Shown: positions 17,200 to 25,872, counted from the stretch's first letter. The stretch is 64,000 bases of DNA from Candidatus Solibacter sp. (GCA_013822245.1 PNKE01000013.1:1-64000), one strand, 5' to 3'. Numbers and translations: made by a program. The notes: generated from the sequence alone by a model not told the origin.

Positions 17200-18438
17200 A
17201 TGCGCCTGCTGATCGCATCGTTCCGCAAGGACGCCAGGCGGGCCCTGCGCGACCCGTCCGCGCTGGCGCTCTGGCTCGGCATCCCGTTTTCAATTCTGCT
17301 AGTGATGAACCTGGCCTTCGGCGGCCGGGCATCGTCCGGACCTCGCCCGCAAGGCGTGATCCTGATCGCCGACCAGGACGAGACGCTGCTGAGCGGCGCC
17401 GTCAGTTCGGCGTTTTCGCAGGGTCCTCTGGGCGAGATGTTCAAGCCCGAAAAGACCGCCGAGCCCGACGGCCGCGCACGCATGGCCAGGGGCGAAGCCT
17501 CGGCGCTGATCATCGTGCCCAAGGGGTTTCAAAGCGCCGTGCTCGACAACCGTCCAGCAGTGGTTCGTTTGGTCAAAAACCCGTCGCAGAGCATCATGCC
17601 CGAGATCGCCGGGCAGAGCCTGGACATGCTCGCCGAGGCGGTGCACTACATGCATGTGGTGGCCGGCGACGAGTTGAAGATGATCTCAAGCCAGACGGGC
17701 CAGCCCAGCGACAACGATGTGGTCAAGACCAGCCTCGCGTTCAACGCCACGGTGAAACGCCTCCGGCAGTATGTTGACCCGCTGCTGCTGGAACTCGAAA
17801 TCAAACAGCCGCCGAAGAAGGAAGAGTCCAAGCCGTTCAACATGTTCGCTTCGATGTTTCCGGGCATCGTCTTCATGTCGATCCTGTTCCTGGGACGCGG
17901 GTCGAGCGACGACATCTGGGATGAACTGCGATGGGCCACGCTGCGACGGGCGCAGTCGGCCGGGTTGCCTGTGACGGCCCTCATTGGAGGCAAGATGCTG
18001 GCGGCGATGCTCACGGCCGCGCTGGTGACGGGTTTGGCGCTTGTGCTTGGTTGGCTGTTTGCCGGCATCACCGTGGCAAACTGGCCCGCGGCGCTGGGCT
18101 GGCTGATGGCCGGGGCCGCGGTTTGGTATCTGGCGATGCTCATCCTTCAGATCCTGGCCGGTGCGCGCGAGCGCGGCGAGATCTTCACCTCGCTGGTCGT
18201 CTTCCCGTCGATGATGGTCGGCGGCAGCATGTTCTCGTTCGACATGATGCCGGAATCGATCGCCGCCATAGGCAAACTGACGCCGCTGGGCTGGATGGTG
18301 GCGCGGTTCGTCAGCATCCTGGGCGGCGCGGCTCCGGCTGCCAGCGTCCTGGCCTGGCTGGGCGTGATGGCCACGGCGGCGGCGGTGTTGTTCATGTTGT
18401 CGGCGCGATTGCTGCGCTGGAGATTCCTGAAAGGCTAG
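17200..18438 (+). CDS. ABC-2 type permease (NatB/YhgE-like), first subunit
   Basis: 412 residues. One N-terminal helix (ALWLGIPFSILLVMNLAFG), a large extracytoplasmic domain of about 190 residues, then five hydrophobic segments near the C-terminus. This is the ABC-2 membrane protein layout in which the first helix anchors the external domain. It starts two bases after the ATPase gene and is followed by a paralogous permease, so the transporter is an ATPase plus two different permeases. Confidence 0.9.
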   Translation: MRLLIASFRKDARRALRDPSALALWLGIPFSILLVMNLAFGGRASSGPRPQGVILIADQDETLLSGAVSSAFSQGPLGEMFKPEKTAEPDGRARMARGEASALIIVPKGFQSAVLDNRPAVVRLVKNPSQSIMPEIAGQSLDMLAEAVHYMHVVAGDELKMISSQTGQPSDNDVVKTSLAFNATVKRLRQYVDPLLLELEIKQPPKKEESKPFNMFASMFPGIVFMSILFLGRGSSDDIWDELRWATLRRAQSAGLPVTALIGGKMLAAMLTAALVTGLALVLGWLFAGITVANWPAALGWLMAGAAVWYLAMLILQILAGARERGEIFTSLVVFPSMMVGGSMFSFDMMPESIAAIGKLTPLGWMVARFVSILGGAAPAASVLAWLGVMATAAAVLFMLSARLLRWRFLKG

Positions 18439-18445
18439 TCCCGGC

Positions 18446-19585
18446 ATGTTGATGCGCACTTTCCAAATCGCCCGGCGCGACTTTTTCCAGCTGATCCGCC
18501 ACCCGGTCACGCTGGTCTGGGCCTTCGTCATGCCGGTGGTTTTCTTTTCCTTTATCGGCCGCATGACCAGCGGTTTCGCCCCCGGACCCGACCGCCGCGA
18601 CACGATCGCCATACTGGCGCCCGCCGATGCCGGTTTCCTTGCTCAGGCCCTGGAGCGCCGCCTCAACGCGGCAGGTTACGACGTGCGTCGGGTTGCCGGC
18701 GAGGCCGAACTGTCGAAGTTCAGCCGGAAACTGCGCGTGCCCGAGGCGTTCACCGCCACAGCCCAGGCCGGCAAGCCGCAGAAGATCGTCTTTGAAACCT
18801 CGGCCAGTGGCGCGGGCATGGATTTCGACAAGATCCGGCTGCAGCGCGCCGTTTACGGACTGCTGGCCGAGACCATCGGCGCCAGCACGCGTTCGGGCGC
18901 GTTGACTGAATCGTCGATGGACGAGACCGCCGGGCTGAGCCGCAACCTGACGATTGAGGCGACCGCGGCCGGACGCAGGCGAACGATTCCGTCCGGCTAT
19001 CAGCAGGCGGTGCCGGGCATTCTGGTCATGTTCATCCTGACGGTTCTGCTCACCAGCGGCGGCATCTCGATTGTGGCCGAGCGTAATGCGGGCATCCTGC
19101 GCCGGCTGGCATCAAGCCCGATGACCCGGCCGGCCATCGTGCTGACGAAATGGACGTCGCGCGCGACGCTGGCCGTGGTCCAGACCGCCGTCGGCGCCGC
19201 CATCGGCACGGTGGTTTTCAAAGTGGACTGGGGCGCATCGCTGCTGGCGGTGGCCGCACTGCTGGGCGCATACATGGCGCTCTGCACCAGTTTGTCGCTG
19301 TGGCTGGGCGCGGCTGCCCGCAGCGCAGGCCAGGCGTCGGCGATCGGCGTGATTGCAGGAAACCTGCTGGCCGCGCTGGGCGGCTGCTGGTGGCCAGCCG
19401 AGGTGTCGCCGATGTGGATGCAGAAGCTGAGCTTGGCGCTGCCCACCGGGATCACGATGAACGGCTTGCACCGCCTGATGAGCTTCGGTGATCCGGCCGT
19501 GGCCGTTCTGCCGCACATCGCGGTGCTCACCGGCCTGGCGCTTGCCGCAGGTTGGTTGGCGTCGCGGTCGTTCCGGTTCGAGTAG
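18446..19585 (+). CDS. ABC-2 type permease, second subunit
   Basis: 379 residues (ATG 18446; ATG 18452 is also possible). The layout matches the preceding gene: helix RHPVTLVWAFVMPVVFFSF, an external domain of about 150 residues, then VPGILVMFILTVLLTSG and four more helices. The segment ILRRLASSPMTRPAIVLTKW is typical of ABC-2 permeases. It completes the exporter and is the last gene of this operon; no terminator hairpin with a T-run is evident downstream. Confidence 0.9.
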   Translation: MLMRTFQIARRDFFQLIRHPVTLVWAFVMPVVFFSFIGRMTSGFAPGPDRRDTIAILAPADAGFLAQALERRLNAAGYDVRRVAGEAELSKFSRKLRVPEAFTATAQAGKPQKIVFETSASGAGMDFDKIRLQRAVYGLLAETIGASTRSGALTESSMDETAGLSRNLTIEATAAGRRRTIPSGYQQAVPGILVMFILTVLLTSGGISIVAERNAGILRRLASSPMTRPAIVLTKWTSRATLAVVQTAVGAAIGTVVFKVDWGASLLAVAALLGAYMALCTSLSLWLGAAARSAGQASAIGVIAGNLLAALGGCWWPAEVSPMWMQKLSLALPTGITMNGLHRLMSFGDPAVAVLPHIAVLTGLALAAGWLASRSFRFE

Positions 19586-19637
19586 GACGCCGCGAGCCTT
19601 TCCATAGAAACAATCTATCGACTCGATTCAAAACGGT

Positions 19638-19643
19638 TATAAT
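19638..19643 (+). promoter_or_regulatory. candidate -10 element (TATAAT)
   Basis: A perfect TATAAT in an AT-rich patch (CAAAACGGTTATAATGG) between the ABC operon and the small secreted protein at 19805. No good -35 hexamer sits 16-18 bases upstream, so strength is uncertain. If used, the transcript has a leader of about 150 bases. Confidence 0.35.
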
Positions 19644-19804
19644 GGAGTCAGGACATGGCTCCATGTGTGGCCTCGGTCCCGAATTTCGATCTTTACCCCT
19701 CAGACAAGTTGGATCCGGCGTGTCCACCAGGCAGTGGGTTCGCGCCCCGTTAACGCGCCTTGCCCGCGGTCCATCATCTCAATTCGGTATAAGGAGAACT
19801 TAAG

Positions 19805-20203
19805 ATGACCACGATCCGGCTTTTTGCCCTTCTCGTTAGCCTCTGCGTTGCGGCATTGGCCTCCGCGCCCCCGAAGAAGACCGTATTTGTCGACAAGATG
19901 AACGGTTTTGAGGAGGTGGTCGCCGAGGCGTTGCAGTCGGCCGAAGCGCCGCTGGAGATCATCGAGGAGGCCGCCCACCCTGACCTGAAGATCCTGCTTG
20001 GCAAGGCGTTCACCTCTGTCCACGCGCAGATTCTGTATCAGAAGCAGACGGGCCGCCGCGACGAGAGCGTTCTCAAAGCGGTGGACGTGAAGACGGGCAA
20101 GGAGATTGTCTCTTTCCGTTTCCACATGGAAGCCGACCGGGCGGCGAACTTCAAAGCAGCGCGCACTTTCGCCGAGCTACTGCGTTCAAAGCTGTCTAAG
20201 TAA
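19805..20203 (+). CDS. small secreted hypothetical protein
   Basis: 132 residues, well-placed AAGGAG nine bases before the ATG. Signal peptide (IRLFALLVSLCVAALASA), then a compact mature domain with FVDKMNGFEEVVAEALQSAE, LEIIEEAAHPDLKILLGKAF and a C-terminal AARTFAELLRSKLSK helix. The mature part resembles small periplasmic proteins that handle alpha/beta GNA-like folds, but I recognise no named family. It sits between an ABC exporter and argS, convergent with the latter, and a TATAAT lies 160 bases upstream. Confidence 0.7.
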   Translation: MTTIRLFALLVSLCVAALASAPPKKTVFVDKMNGFEEVVAEALQSAEAPLEIIEEAAHPDLKILLGKAFTSVHAQILYQKQTGRRDESVLKAVDVKTGKEIVSFRFHMEADRAANFKAARTFAELLRSKLSK

Positions 20204-20208
20204 TAGTA

Positions 20209-20243
20209 ACCAAACGCTTGATCTGCGGCTGGATTCGTTTGGT
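20209..20243. terminator. inverted repeat between convergent genes
   Basis: ACCAAACG (20209-20216) and CGTTTGGT (20236-20243) form a perfect 8-bp stem with a 19-base loop in the 60-base gap between two converging stop codons. There is no T-run, so it is a weak bidirectional terminator candidate. Confidence 0.4.
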
Positions 20244-20263
20244 CAACGTCTCCGGCCGCATCC

Positions 20264-22219
20264 TTACATGTAGTCCGGTGCCTGGATGCCGAGGATATCG
20301 AGCGTGGCTTCCAGTTGCCGCCGGAAGTAGAGGGCCAGCCAGAGCAGGAAAACGCGCTTTTCGGGGTTCTCTTCCTTAAGAATCGGATAGTCGTGGTAGA
20401 AGGCGTTGAAGGCTTGGGCCAGGGTGAAGGCATACTTCGCCATCTGGCCGGGCTCGCCTGCACTGAGCGCCGATGCCAGCGCCTTGTCCAGTTTCATGGC
20501 GTTCAACAGGAGCTGCCAGAAGGGCTCGAACTCCAACTGCCGGGCGAAGGCGTCGCGGTCGAGCACGGCGGCGAAGTCCGGCATCTGCTCGCCGCGCTCC
20601 TCCATCTTGCGGAAGATGTTCCGCGCCCGCACGGCGGAATACTGCACATACGGCCCGGTCTCGCCCTCGAAGCTCAACGCCTCCTGCAAGTCGAACGCAA
20701 TCACCGTGTTGCGGGTAAACTTCAGCATGAAGTAGCGCAGTGCGCCGACGGCGATGCGCCGGGCGACCTCGGCCCGTTCGGCCTCCGGCTTGTCCTGGTG
20801 GCGGGCATCGACCTCGGCGCGGGCCTTTTCGATCAGTTTGTCGATCAGGTCGTCGGCCTTCACGCCCAGGCCCTTGCGGCCCGAGACCTCGACGTAAGTC
20901 TTCTTCGAATCCTCTTCCGACAGCGGGATGCCGAGTTCGACGCAGGTGCGCGGACTCAGCGCCACCATTTCATAACTGAAATGGATGCTTCGGTCGGCCT
21001 GGGCTTCAAACTTCAGCGCCCGCAACCCGGCGACCACCACGTCCTGCAGGTAGCTCTGACGGGAGTCGATGACGTTATAGACCTCCGCGCCGCCGCCGAA
21101 CTTCGGCGCCTCGCCGTCCCAGGCTTCATCGGTCGCCACCCAGACCACGTGGCCGTTGGGGTATGTACGCAGCGGCTTGTAGTGGAAATCCTTGCCGAGC
21201 AGGCCGAACTTCCACATCTGGTAGGCGATGTCCTTGCCGACGTAAGTGACCGTGCCGTTGGATCGCACGATCACCTTGGCGTCGTCGTCGCCCTCTTCGC
21301 CGGTCGTATCTTCGCGGAAATGCGCGGCCGCCATCACCCAGCAGCCCTCATTCTTGCCCTCTTCGACAAGATAGACCGCGCCGCGCTGTTTCAACTGCTC
21401 GAAGGCGGTAGCCCAGAACTGGAGGTGGAGAATCTCGCTTTCCCGCGGCAGGACATCGTACACGATGCCGAGCCGCAGCATGGTGTCGAGATGGCAGTTG
21501 ACGATGGCGTCGGCGACGATATGACCGAGCCGGGCCAGTTCACCTTCACCGTGTTCGATGGCGTGCAGCGTGTCGCGCCGCCACTGGACGGCCTCCGGGT
21601 TGGTGGCATAGTAGGCCGAGGTGCGGGCGTAGAGGTCCCAGCAAAGGTAGTCGAACCTCTCGCTTTTACTGAGAACTTCCACCTCGGCGGCGGACTTCCT
21701 TTCCAGGTGATGGAAACCGGCGACGACGTCGGCCACCTGAACCCCCGTATTGTCGATATAGTTTTGGACCTCGACCGCGCGGCCGGAGGCCCGCAACATG
21801 CGGACGAAGGTGTCGCCCAGGACTGAATTGCGCAGGTGGCCGATGTGGGCGGCTTTGTTGGGATTGATGTTGGTGTGTTCGACGATCACCTTGCCCGGAA
21901 CGGCGTCAAGGGCAAGGTCGGCGCCTTTCAGCAGGCTCTCGCCGGCTGCGCCGCGGTCGAAGCGGACGTTCAGGTATCCGCCGCCGGCCACTTCGAGTTT
22001 GGCAACTCCTTCAACCGGAGGCAGTTCGTGAGCGAGTTGTTCGGCGATCGTGCGCGGCGCCTTGCGCAGGATCTTTGACAGGACGAAGGCGACGGGCAAA
22101 GCGAGGTCGCCGTGTCTGGGGTCCTTAGGCTGCTCGGCGGCGACAACCACTTCGGCGCCTGCCGCCCTTAGGTGTTCCGTGACAGCCAGGATCAGGTTCC
22201 GTTCCAGTTTTACGTACAC
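20264..22219 (-). CDS. argS: arginyl-tRNA synthetase
   Basis: 651 residues, longer than the usual 550-590. The N-terminal Arg-tRNA synthetase domain (about 1-110) precedes the class I signature NPNKAAHIGHLRNSVLGD (HIGH). The KMSK position reads SGRKGLGVKADDL, as in many ArgRS lacking a canonical KMSK. The C-terminal DALR anticodon-binding domain starts near YVQYSAVRARNIFRKM. It charges tRNA-Arg with arginine. Extra residues lie in the catalytic domain around 280-400. Convergent with the small secreted protein gene. Confidence 0.96.
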   Translation of the reverse strand: MYVKLERNLILAVTEHLRAAGAEVVVAAEQPKDPRHGDLALPVAFVLSKILRKAPRTIAEQLAHELPPVEGVAKLEVAGGGYLNVRFDRGAAGESLLKGADLALDAVPGKVIVEHTNINPNKAAHIGHLRNSVLGDTFVRMLRASGRAVEVQNYIDNTGVQVADVVAGFHHLERKSAAEVEVLSKSERFDYLCWDLYARTSAYYATNPEAVQWRRDTLHAIEHGEGELARLGHIVADAIVNCHLDTMLRLGIVYDVLPRESEILHLQFWATAFEQLKQRGAVYLVEEGKNEGCWVMAAAHFREDTTGEEGDDDAKVIVRSNGTVTYVGKDIAYQMWKFGLLGKDFHYKPLRTYPNGHVVWVATDEAWDGEAPKFGGGAEVYNVIDSRQSYLQDVVVAGLRALKFEAQADRSIHFSYEMVALSPRTCVELGIPLSEEDSKKTYVEVSGRKGLGVKADDLIDKLIEKARAEVDARHQDKPEAERAEVARRIAVGALRYFMLKFTRNTVIAFDLQEALSFEGETGPYVQYSAVRARNIFRKMEERGEQMPDFAAVLDRDAFARQLEFEPFWQLLLNAMKLDKALASALSAGEPGQMAKYAFTLAQAFNAFYHDYPILKEENPEKRVFLLWLALYFRRQLEATLDILGIQAPDYM

Positions 22220-22328
22220 AACTGACAGTCTATCAAGCTGTGTGGCAAGGGGTTTGTTCTAGTACTCCCCCTACCGAATGCACGTAGAAAACTATCATAA
22301 GATAGGTATTGCCTGCGTTAGACAAGTG

Positions 22329-22334
22329 TATACT
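22329..22334 (+). promoter_or_regulatory. candidate -10 element upstream of the first PEP-CTERM gene
   Basis: TATACT lies 61 bases upstream of the chosen start in an AT-rich region. The -35 region is poor (GGTATTG). Between it and the start is a palindrome AGCACC-AA-GGTGCT (22346-22359) that could bind a regulator or form a hairpin. Confidence 0.35.
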
Positions 22335-22394
22335 GTTAAGGACTAGCACCAAGGTGCTGGTACAGCAAACTGTTTGCGGAGGAGCTATAGACAA

Positions 22395-23024
22395 ATGAAA
22401 ATGCTAAGTAAAGTTCTGATGTTGGCACTGTGCGTCACGGCCATGGCGTTCGGTGCGATCATCGACGATTTCAGTGTTGGTCCCCAATCAACGACAGATT
22501 CAGTGTTGGGGGGCGGTCCGACGACAAGCACTGTAGGCAGCCGCACGCTGGTCGCGGAGAAATTCACCGGCGTTAATCCACTCTTCCTTGATGTGGTCGT
22601 GGCTGGTGGAGCGCTCAACGTCAGCACGAACGTTGGGGTCAGCGGCACTGGTGGCGCCTTCTACTCTGGGCTTTGGGATCTCAGCTCGGTCGGCCAAACC
22701 CTCGCCATTGACTTGGTTTTCAAGGATCTTGCCGGCGGCGATTTTGCGTTCAGGGTCAGCTCGGATGGCGGCGCCACATGGTCCACGTCTGGTCTGCTCG
22801 CCCTTCCGGCCAGCGGGAATACGCTCTCCGCGCTGGTCAGCGGCTTCACCGGTCCCGCGGTCCTTACGTCGATCAACAGGGTGGGCTTCACACACTACAC
22901 GTCGCTCAACCAGGATGCGTCCTTCGACAACTTCCGGGAGTATGTGATTCCGGAACCGGGCACCTATGCGTTGATGGCTGCCGGCCTGCTTGGCCTGTTC
23001 GCCATTCGCCGCAAGAGAGTCTAA
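22395..23024 (+). CDS. PEP-CTERM sorting domain protein
   Basis: 209 residues from ATG 22395, which has GGAGGAG ten bases upstream. Signal peptide (SKVLMLALCVTAMAFG), a Gly/Ser/Thr-rich mature domain beginning IDDFSVGPQ, and a C-terminal PEP-CTERM tail: the PEPGTYALMAAG motif, a hydrophobic helix and a basic RRKR end. Such tails are processed by exosortase and target proteins to the envelope or to exopolysaccharide. No exosortase is in the window. It is a paralog of the gene at 23387 and ends at a strong terminator. Confidence 0.88.
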   Translation: MKMLSKVLMLALCVTAMAFGAIIDDFSVGPQSTTDSVLGGGPTTSTVGSRTLVAEKFTGVNPLFLDVVVAGGALNVSTNVGVSGTGGAFYSGLWDLSSVGQTLAIDLVFKDLAGGDFAFRVSSDGGATWSTSGLLALPASGNTLSALVSGFTGPAVLTSINRVGFTHYTSLNQDASFDNFREYVIPEPGTYALMAAGLLGLFAIRRKRV

Positions 23025-23047
23025 GCGTCAACAACAATCAGCCGATG

Positions 23048-23080
23048 AACCGCGCCCTTCGGGGCGCGGTTTTCTTTTTT
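23048..23080 (+). terminator. intrinsic terminator after first PEP-CTERM gene
   Basis: AACCGCGCCC / GGGCGCGGTT form a perfect 10-bp stem with a TTCG tetraloop, followed by TTCTTTTTT. It sits 24 bases after the stop and separates the two PEP-CTERM genes into independent transcripts. Confidence 0.93.
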
Positions 23081-23386
23081 CCCGATCCCATCCACGCCGT
23101 GCTTCCCCTTGCCGCGGCTTGCCCGTAGCGCGAGGCGGCGCCGCCGGCCCTTCAGTTTTCTCCGCAAGTTATTCATTTCGAAAGGCATTCTCTCCCCTCC
23201 TGTCTCAATTGAGCCTCCCTGTACTGGGAGGGCGACAGGTCTCAGGCCCGGTACTCATTTGCCTCTGTCATAGACCCTCCTGGTGATTCGGCCTTACGAA
23301 ACACGCCCGTAGGCTGAGATTGTCGCTGCCGATCATGCAGAGGCAACCACGCCGGGATCGGCGAGATGAAGATGAGGGGAAAGCAT
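23081..23386 (+). other. leader region of second PEP-CTERM gene
   Basis: About 300 bases without a gene. The only clear structure is a hairpin CCTCCC-TGTACT-GGGAGG (23214-23231) roughly 155 bases before the start of the next gene. The spacing suggests a long untranslated leader or a promoter region with an operator. No recognised riboswitch pattern was found by eye. Confidence 0.4.
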
Positions 23387-24046
23387 ATGACAAGAGTATT
23401 GAAACTGGCTTTGGTCCTGGCCGTTGTGAGCGCTCTGAGCTTCGCCGCCACGATCGACAACTTCAATGGAGCCGCCAGCGCACAGATCGCACGCGATTCA
23501 GTCATCGACGGGACCGCCGTTACCGACACGCAGGGCAACAGGACGATCTTTGCGAACAAGAGCGCCGGAAGCGATGGAATCTTTCTGGATTCGGTCGTCA
23601 CCGCGCTAGCCAATGGCTACTTCACCGGGAGTTCAGGCGTGGGAACAGCCGGCACAACCGGCGCCTCCTATATCGGGATGTGGAGCCTCACATCGTTTGA
23701 TGTTGGTTTTTCGATCGAGTTGATTGGGAACGACTTGCCTGGTTCCAAGATCGCCTTCTGGCTCTCGGATGGGACCAACACGGCGACATCGCCGGATTAC
23801 GGCCTGGCCGTGGTCGCGCCGGGCGACCCGAGCCAGTTGATTGTCGCCCTGTTCAGCGGCTTCAACGGGATCGGGGCGGTGAACATGTCCGCCATCACTT
23901 CCCTGGGGTTTGTGAACACCCACGTTGCCAATGGCGACCTGGCGCTGGACAACTTCGGCACGCAGGTCATCCCCGAGCCGGGCACCTATGCGCTGATGGC
24001 AGCCGGTCTGGTGGGGCTGTATTTCGTCCGCCGCCGCAGGGCTTAA
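23387..24046 (+). CDS. PEP-CTERM sorting domain protein (paralog)
   Basis: 219 residues from ATG 23387 (AGGGGAAAG upstream; ATG 23366 would add seven residues). Signal peptide (VLKLALVLAVVSALSFA), mature part starting TIDNFNGAAS, very like the IDDFSVG start of the neighbouring paralog, and the tail PEPGTYALMAAG plus hydrophobic helix and RRRRA. The two proteins share layout and both carry a TxxxGxRT strand near residue 50, so they arose by duplication. Exosortase processing is expected from the tail; the mature function is unknown. Confidence 0.88.
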   Translation: MTRVLKLALVLAVVSALSFAATIDNFNGAASAQIARDSVIDGTAVTDTQGNRTIFANKSAGSDGIFLDSVVTALANGYFTGSSGVGTAGTTGASYIGMWSLTSFDVGFSIELIGNDLPGSKIAFWLSDGTNTATSPDYGLAVVAPGDPSQLIVALFSGFNGIGAVNMSAITSLGFVNTHVANGDLALDNFGTQVIPEPGTYALMAAGLVGLYFVRRRRA

Positions 24047-24079
24047 AAAAAGCCGGCCACCGGCACGCAGTTTGAAACA

Positions 24080-24107
24080 GGCCGCGGCCCCTGGGAGGGT
24101 CGCGGCC
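24080..24107 (+). terminator. hairpin after second PEP-CTERM gene
   Basis: GGCCGCG (24080-24086) and CGCGGCC (24101-24107) pair around a partly self-complementary GCCCC...GGGT loop, followed by the weak T-run GTTTCACGTTTC. It is a likely terminator about 35 bases after the stop. Confidence 0.65.
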
Positions 24108-24152
24108 GTTTCACGTTTCACCCCGCCCGAGATCGACCCGCCAGGCATCCGC

Positions 24153-24158
24153 TATAAT
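24153..24158 (+). promoter_or_regulatory. candidate -10 element (TATAAT) upstream of DUF2934 gene
   Basis: Perfect TATAAT 155 bases before the DUF2934 start codon; -35 side (AGATCG) is poor. A leader of about 145 bases would result. Confidence 0.35.
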
Positions 24159-24313
24159 AGGAAAAGATCATTCCAAGGCGCCGAGTTCATGCGCCCGTCG
24201 CACTGGGCCCGGCCACAAGATTCCGCTTCCCCCGTTACAGCAGTTGGATTGTGACCCGGCCGTATCAAACAATTCACACAAGTCTTGTAGTGTCTGTACA
24301 GAGGAGTAACAAT

Positions 24314-24646
24314 ATGCCAACGAAGAAGAGGGTCGAGACCGAATCCGCCGCCGCCGAGCCGAAGCCGGCCAGGCGCGCCGCGAAGAAGACCACCGCCGAG
24401 CCGAAAGCCGCCGCCGCGCGCAAGACGGCCGCGAAGCCTGTCACGGCAGCCGCGACGCACAAAGCCACAGCCCGGCGCACGGCAACCAAGAAGGCCGCCG
24501 CGCCCGCATTCCATGTGGATCTCCACCGTGAAGAGGTCGAGCGCGAGGCCTACCTGATCTGGGCCAGCCGGGGCCACGAGCACGGCCAGGCGCATGAGGA
24601 CTGGCTGCGGGCGATCGAGACCGTCAAGGCTCGCCACCAGAAGTAA
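24314..24646 (+). CDS. DUF2934 protein with Ala/Lys-rich histone-like arm
   Basis: 110 residues from ATG 24314, with GAGGAG nine bases upstream; the frame is open from 24251 but this start has the ribosome-binding site. Residues 1-70 are low complexity (KKT, AAAR, KPVTAAATHK), resembling histone H1/AlgP tails. Residues 75-108 are the DUF2934 module: REEVEREAYLIWASRGHEHG ending in AHEDWLRAIETVK. DUF2934 proteins are small, often stress-linked in Acidobacteriota and rhizobia; the basic arm suggests nucleic-acid binding, which is inference. Confidence 0.85.
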   Translation: MPTKKRVETESAAAEPKPARRAAKKTTAEPKAAAARKTAAKPVTAAATHKATARRTATKKAAAPAFHVDLHREEVEREAYLIWASRGHEHGQAHEDWLRAIETVKARHQK

Positions 24647-24702
24647 GCGACGGTTTTCCGCTTATACGGCCGGGCGCCCTCTCCCCTGAATGGGCCCCGG
24701 CC

Positions 24703-25332
24703 CTATTTGTATTTGCGCAGGACGGCCAGCACGCGGCCCTGGATCTGAAGCTGTTCCGGCTCGACCACGATCGGCAGCATCTCCGCGTTGGCGGGCTGGA
24801 GCCGGTAACGGCCGCCGGCTTCGCGGTAGATGCGCTTGAGCGTGGTCTCCATGCCGTCCACCAGGGCGACGACGATCTCGCCGTCACGGACGCTGGCGGT
24901 GCGTTGAACGAGGACGTAGTCGCCGCTGAGGATATGGTCGCCGATCATGGAATCGCCGCGGACTTCGAGGGCGAAGGTCTCGGATGAACCGGCGAAGTCG
25001 GCGAAACTGAGAGTTTCCGGGTTCTGGACGGCATCGACGGGCGTGCCGGCGGCGATCCGGCCGAGCAGCGGGATTTCGCCGGGCGCGGCGGATCTGACGC
25101 GGGTCAGTTCGGCCTGCTTGTATTCGGCGGCCACCTCGATGGAGCGGCTCTCATTGAACCGCCGCTTCAGATAGCCCTTCTGTTCGAGGGCGCTGACGTG
25201 TTTGTGGACCGTTGCCAGCGAGGCCAGGTCGACCCCGCCGGCTATCTCTTCAAAGCTCGGGCTGTAGCCGTGACGTTCGGAGAATCTCAGGATGAAGTCG
25301 AGGACTTCCTTTTGTCTGGGAGTAAGGGCCAT
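24703..25332 (-). CDS. lexA: LexA SOS repressor
   Basis: 209 residues. Winged helix DNA-binding domain (LTPRQKEVLDFILRFSERHG; recognition region SLATVHKHVSALEQKGYLKR), self-cleavage site Ala95-Gly96 in GRIAAGTPVD, catalytic Ser128 in GDSMIGDHI and Lys166 in METTLKRIYR. It represses DNA damage genes until RecA-stimulated autocleavage. A palindrome overlapping its own -10 region (25336-25354) is a good candidate autoregulatory site. A pcrA/uvrD gene lies 10 kb away. Confidence 0.97.
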   Translation of the reverse strand: MALTPRQKEVLDFILRFSERHGYSPSFEEIAGGVDLASLATVHKHVSALEQKGYLKRRFNESRSIEVAAEYKQAELTRVRSAAPGEIPLLGRIAAGTPVDAVQNPETLSFADFAGSSETFALEVRGDSMIGDHILSGDYVLVQRTASVRDGEIVVALVDGMETTLKRIYREAGGRYRLQPANAEMLPIVVEPEQLQIQGRVLAVLRKYK

Positions 25333-25335
25333 GGT

Positions 25336-25354
25336 CGTATTTTTGGCGAATACG
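25336..25354 (-). promoter_or_regulatory. candidate LexA operator overlapping the lexA promoter
   Basis: CGTATT (25336-25341) and AATACG (25349-25354) are perfect inverted arms with a 7-base spacer, four bases upstream of the lexA start codon. On the minus strand a TTGACT -35 (25362-25367) is followed 17 bases later by an AAAAAT -10 (25339-25344), so the palindrome covers the -10. Operator identity is inferred from position; it differs from the CTGT-N8-ACAG and GAAC-N4-GTTC LexA boxes. Confidence 0.5.
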
Positions 25355-25410
25355 AGGCGAAAGTCAAGTGCCGTCTTAGCCGTCTCTTCGCCCTGGCATG
25401 AATTGCGGGA

Positions 25411-25638
25411 TCAGTTCAGTCCGCAGCGGCCCGGCGTGGGGCACATCTGGCCGCAGGGGCCGGGTTTGGGGGAGGAGGCGCCGGGGCCGTTGGCGTGGGC
25501 GGCGAAGGTGGAAAGCTCCTTCTCGAGATGCTGCTCGCCGCAGGAGGGGCAGGTGAGCGAGGCGATGTCGGAATCGCGGCGGATGAGCTTTTCGAAGCGG
25601 GAGCCGCAGTCCCGGCAGCGGTATTCGAAGATCGGCAT
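25411..25638 (-). CDS. FmdB-family zinc ribbon protein
   Basis: 75 residues. The N-terminal ribbon MPIFEYRCRDCGSRFEKL plus CPSCG provides the four zinc cysteines typical of FmdB/CxxC_CxxC_SSSS regulatory proteins. A Pro/Gly-rich tail carries three more cysteines (GPCGQMCPTPGRCGLN). The family is often regulatory or of unknown function. It is 80 bases downstream of lexA in the same direction and could be cotranscribed with it. Confidence 0.9.
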   Translation of the reverse strand: MPIFEYRCRDCGSRFEKLIRRDSDIASLTCPSCGEQHLEKELSTFAAHANGPGASSPKPGPCGQMCPTPGRCGLN

Positions 25639-25872
25639 GATCTACCTTGTCCTCCTGAGAATCTCTTATGCAATTGTATCAACCGCGCCGCGGACCTCGG
25701 AAGGGGGCGCGGTCTGGCGGTTCGAAATGACGGAGAAGGCGGCGCGGCGCGAGGGGTTGCCCGCGAGGACCGCTTCGATGGCGTCGCCCAGCGATTGCCC
25801 GCGGCTGGCGGCCGCCTGGGCGAGCAGGAGAAAGAGAAACCCGGGCATGGGATTTCGGTTTATCCTGAGGCC

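Noticed and set aside
22356-22372. Possible sigma-54 promoter (GG-N10-GC) before the first PEP-CTERM gene
   Set aside because: Only the GG and GC spacing fits; the surrounding consensus bases do not, and a TATACT element is nearby.
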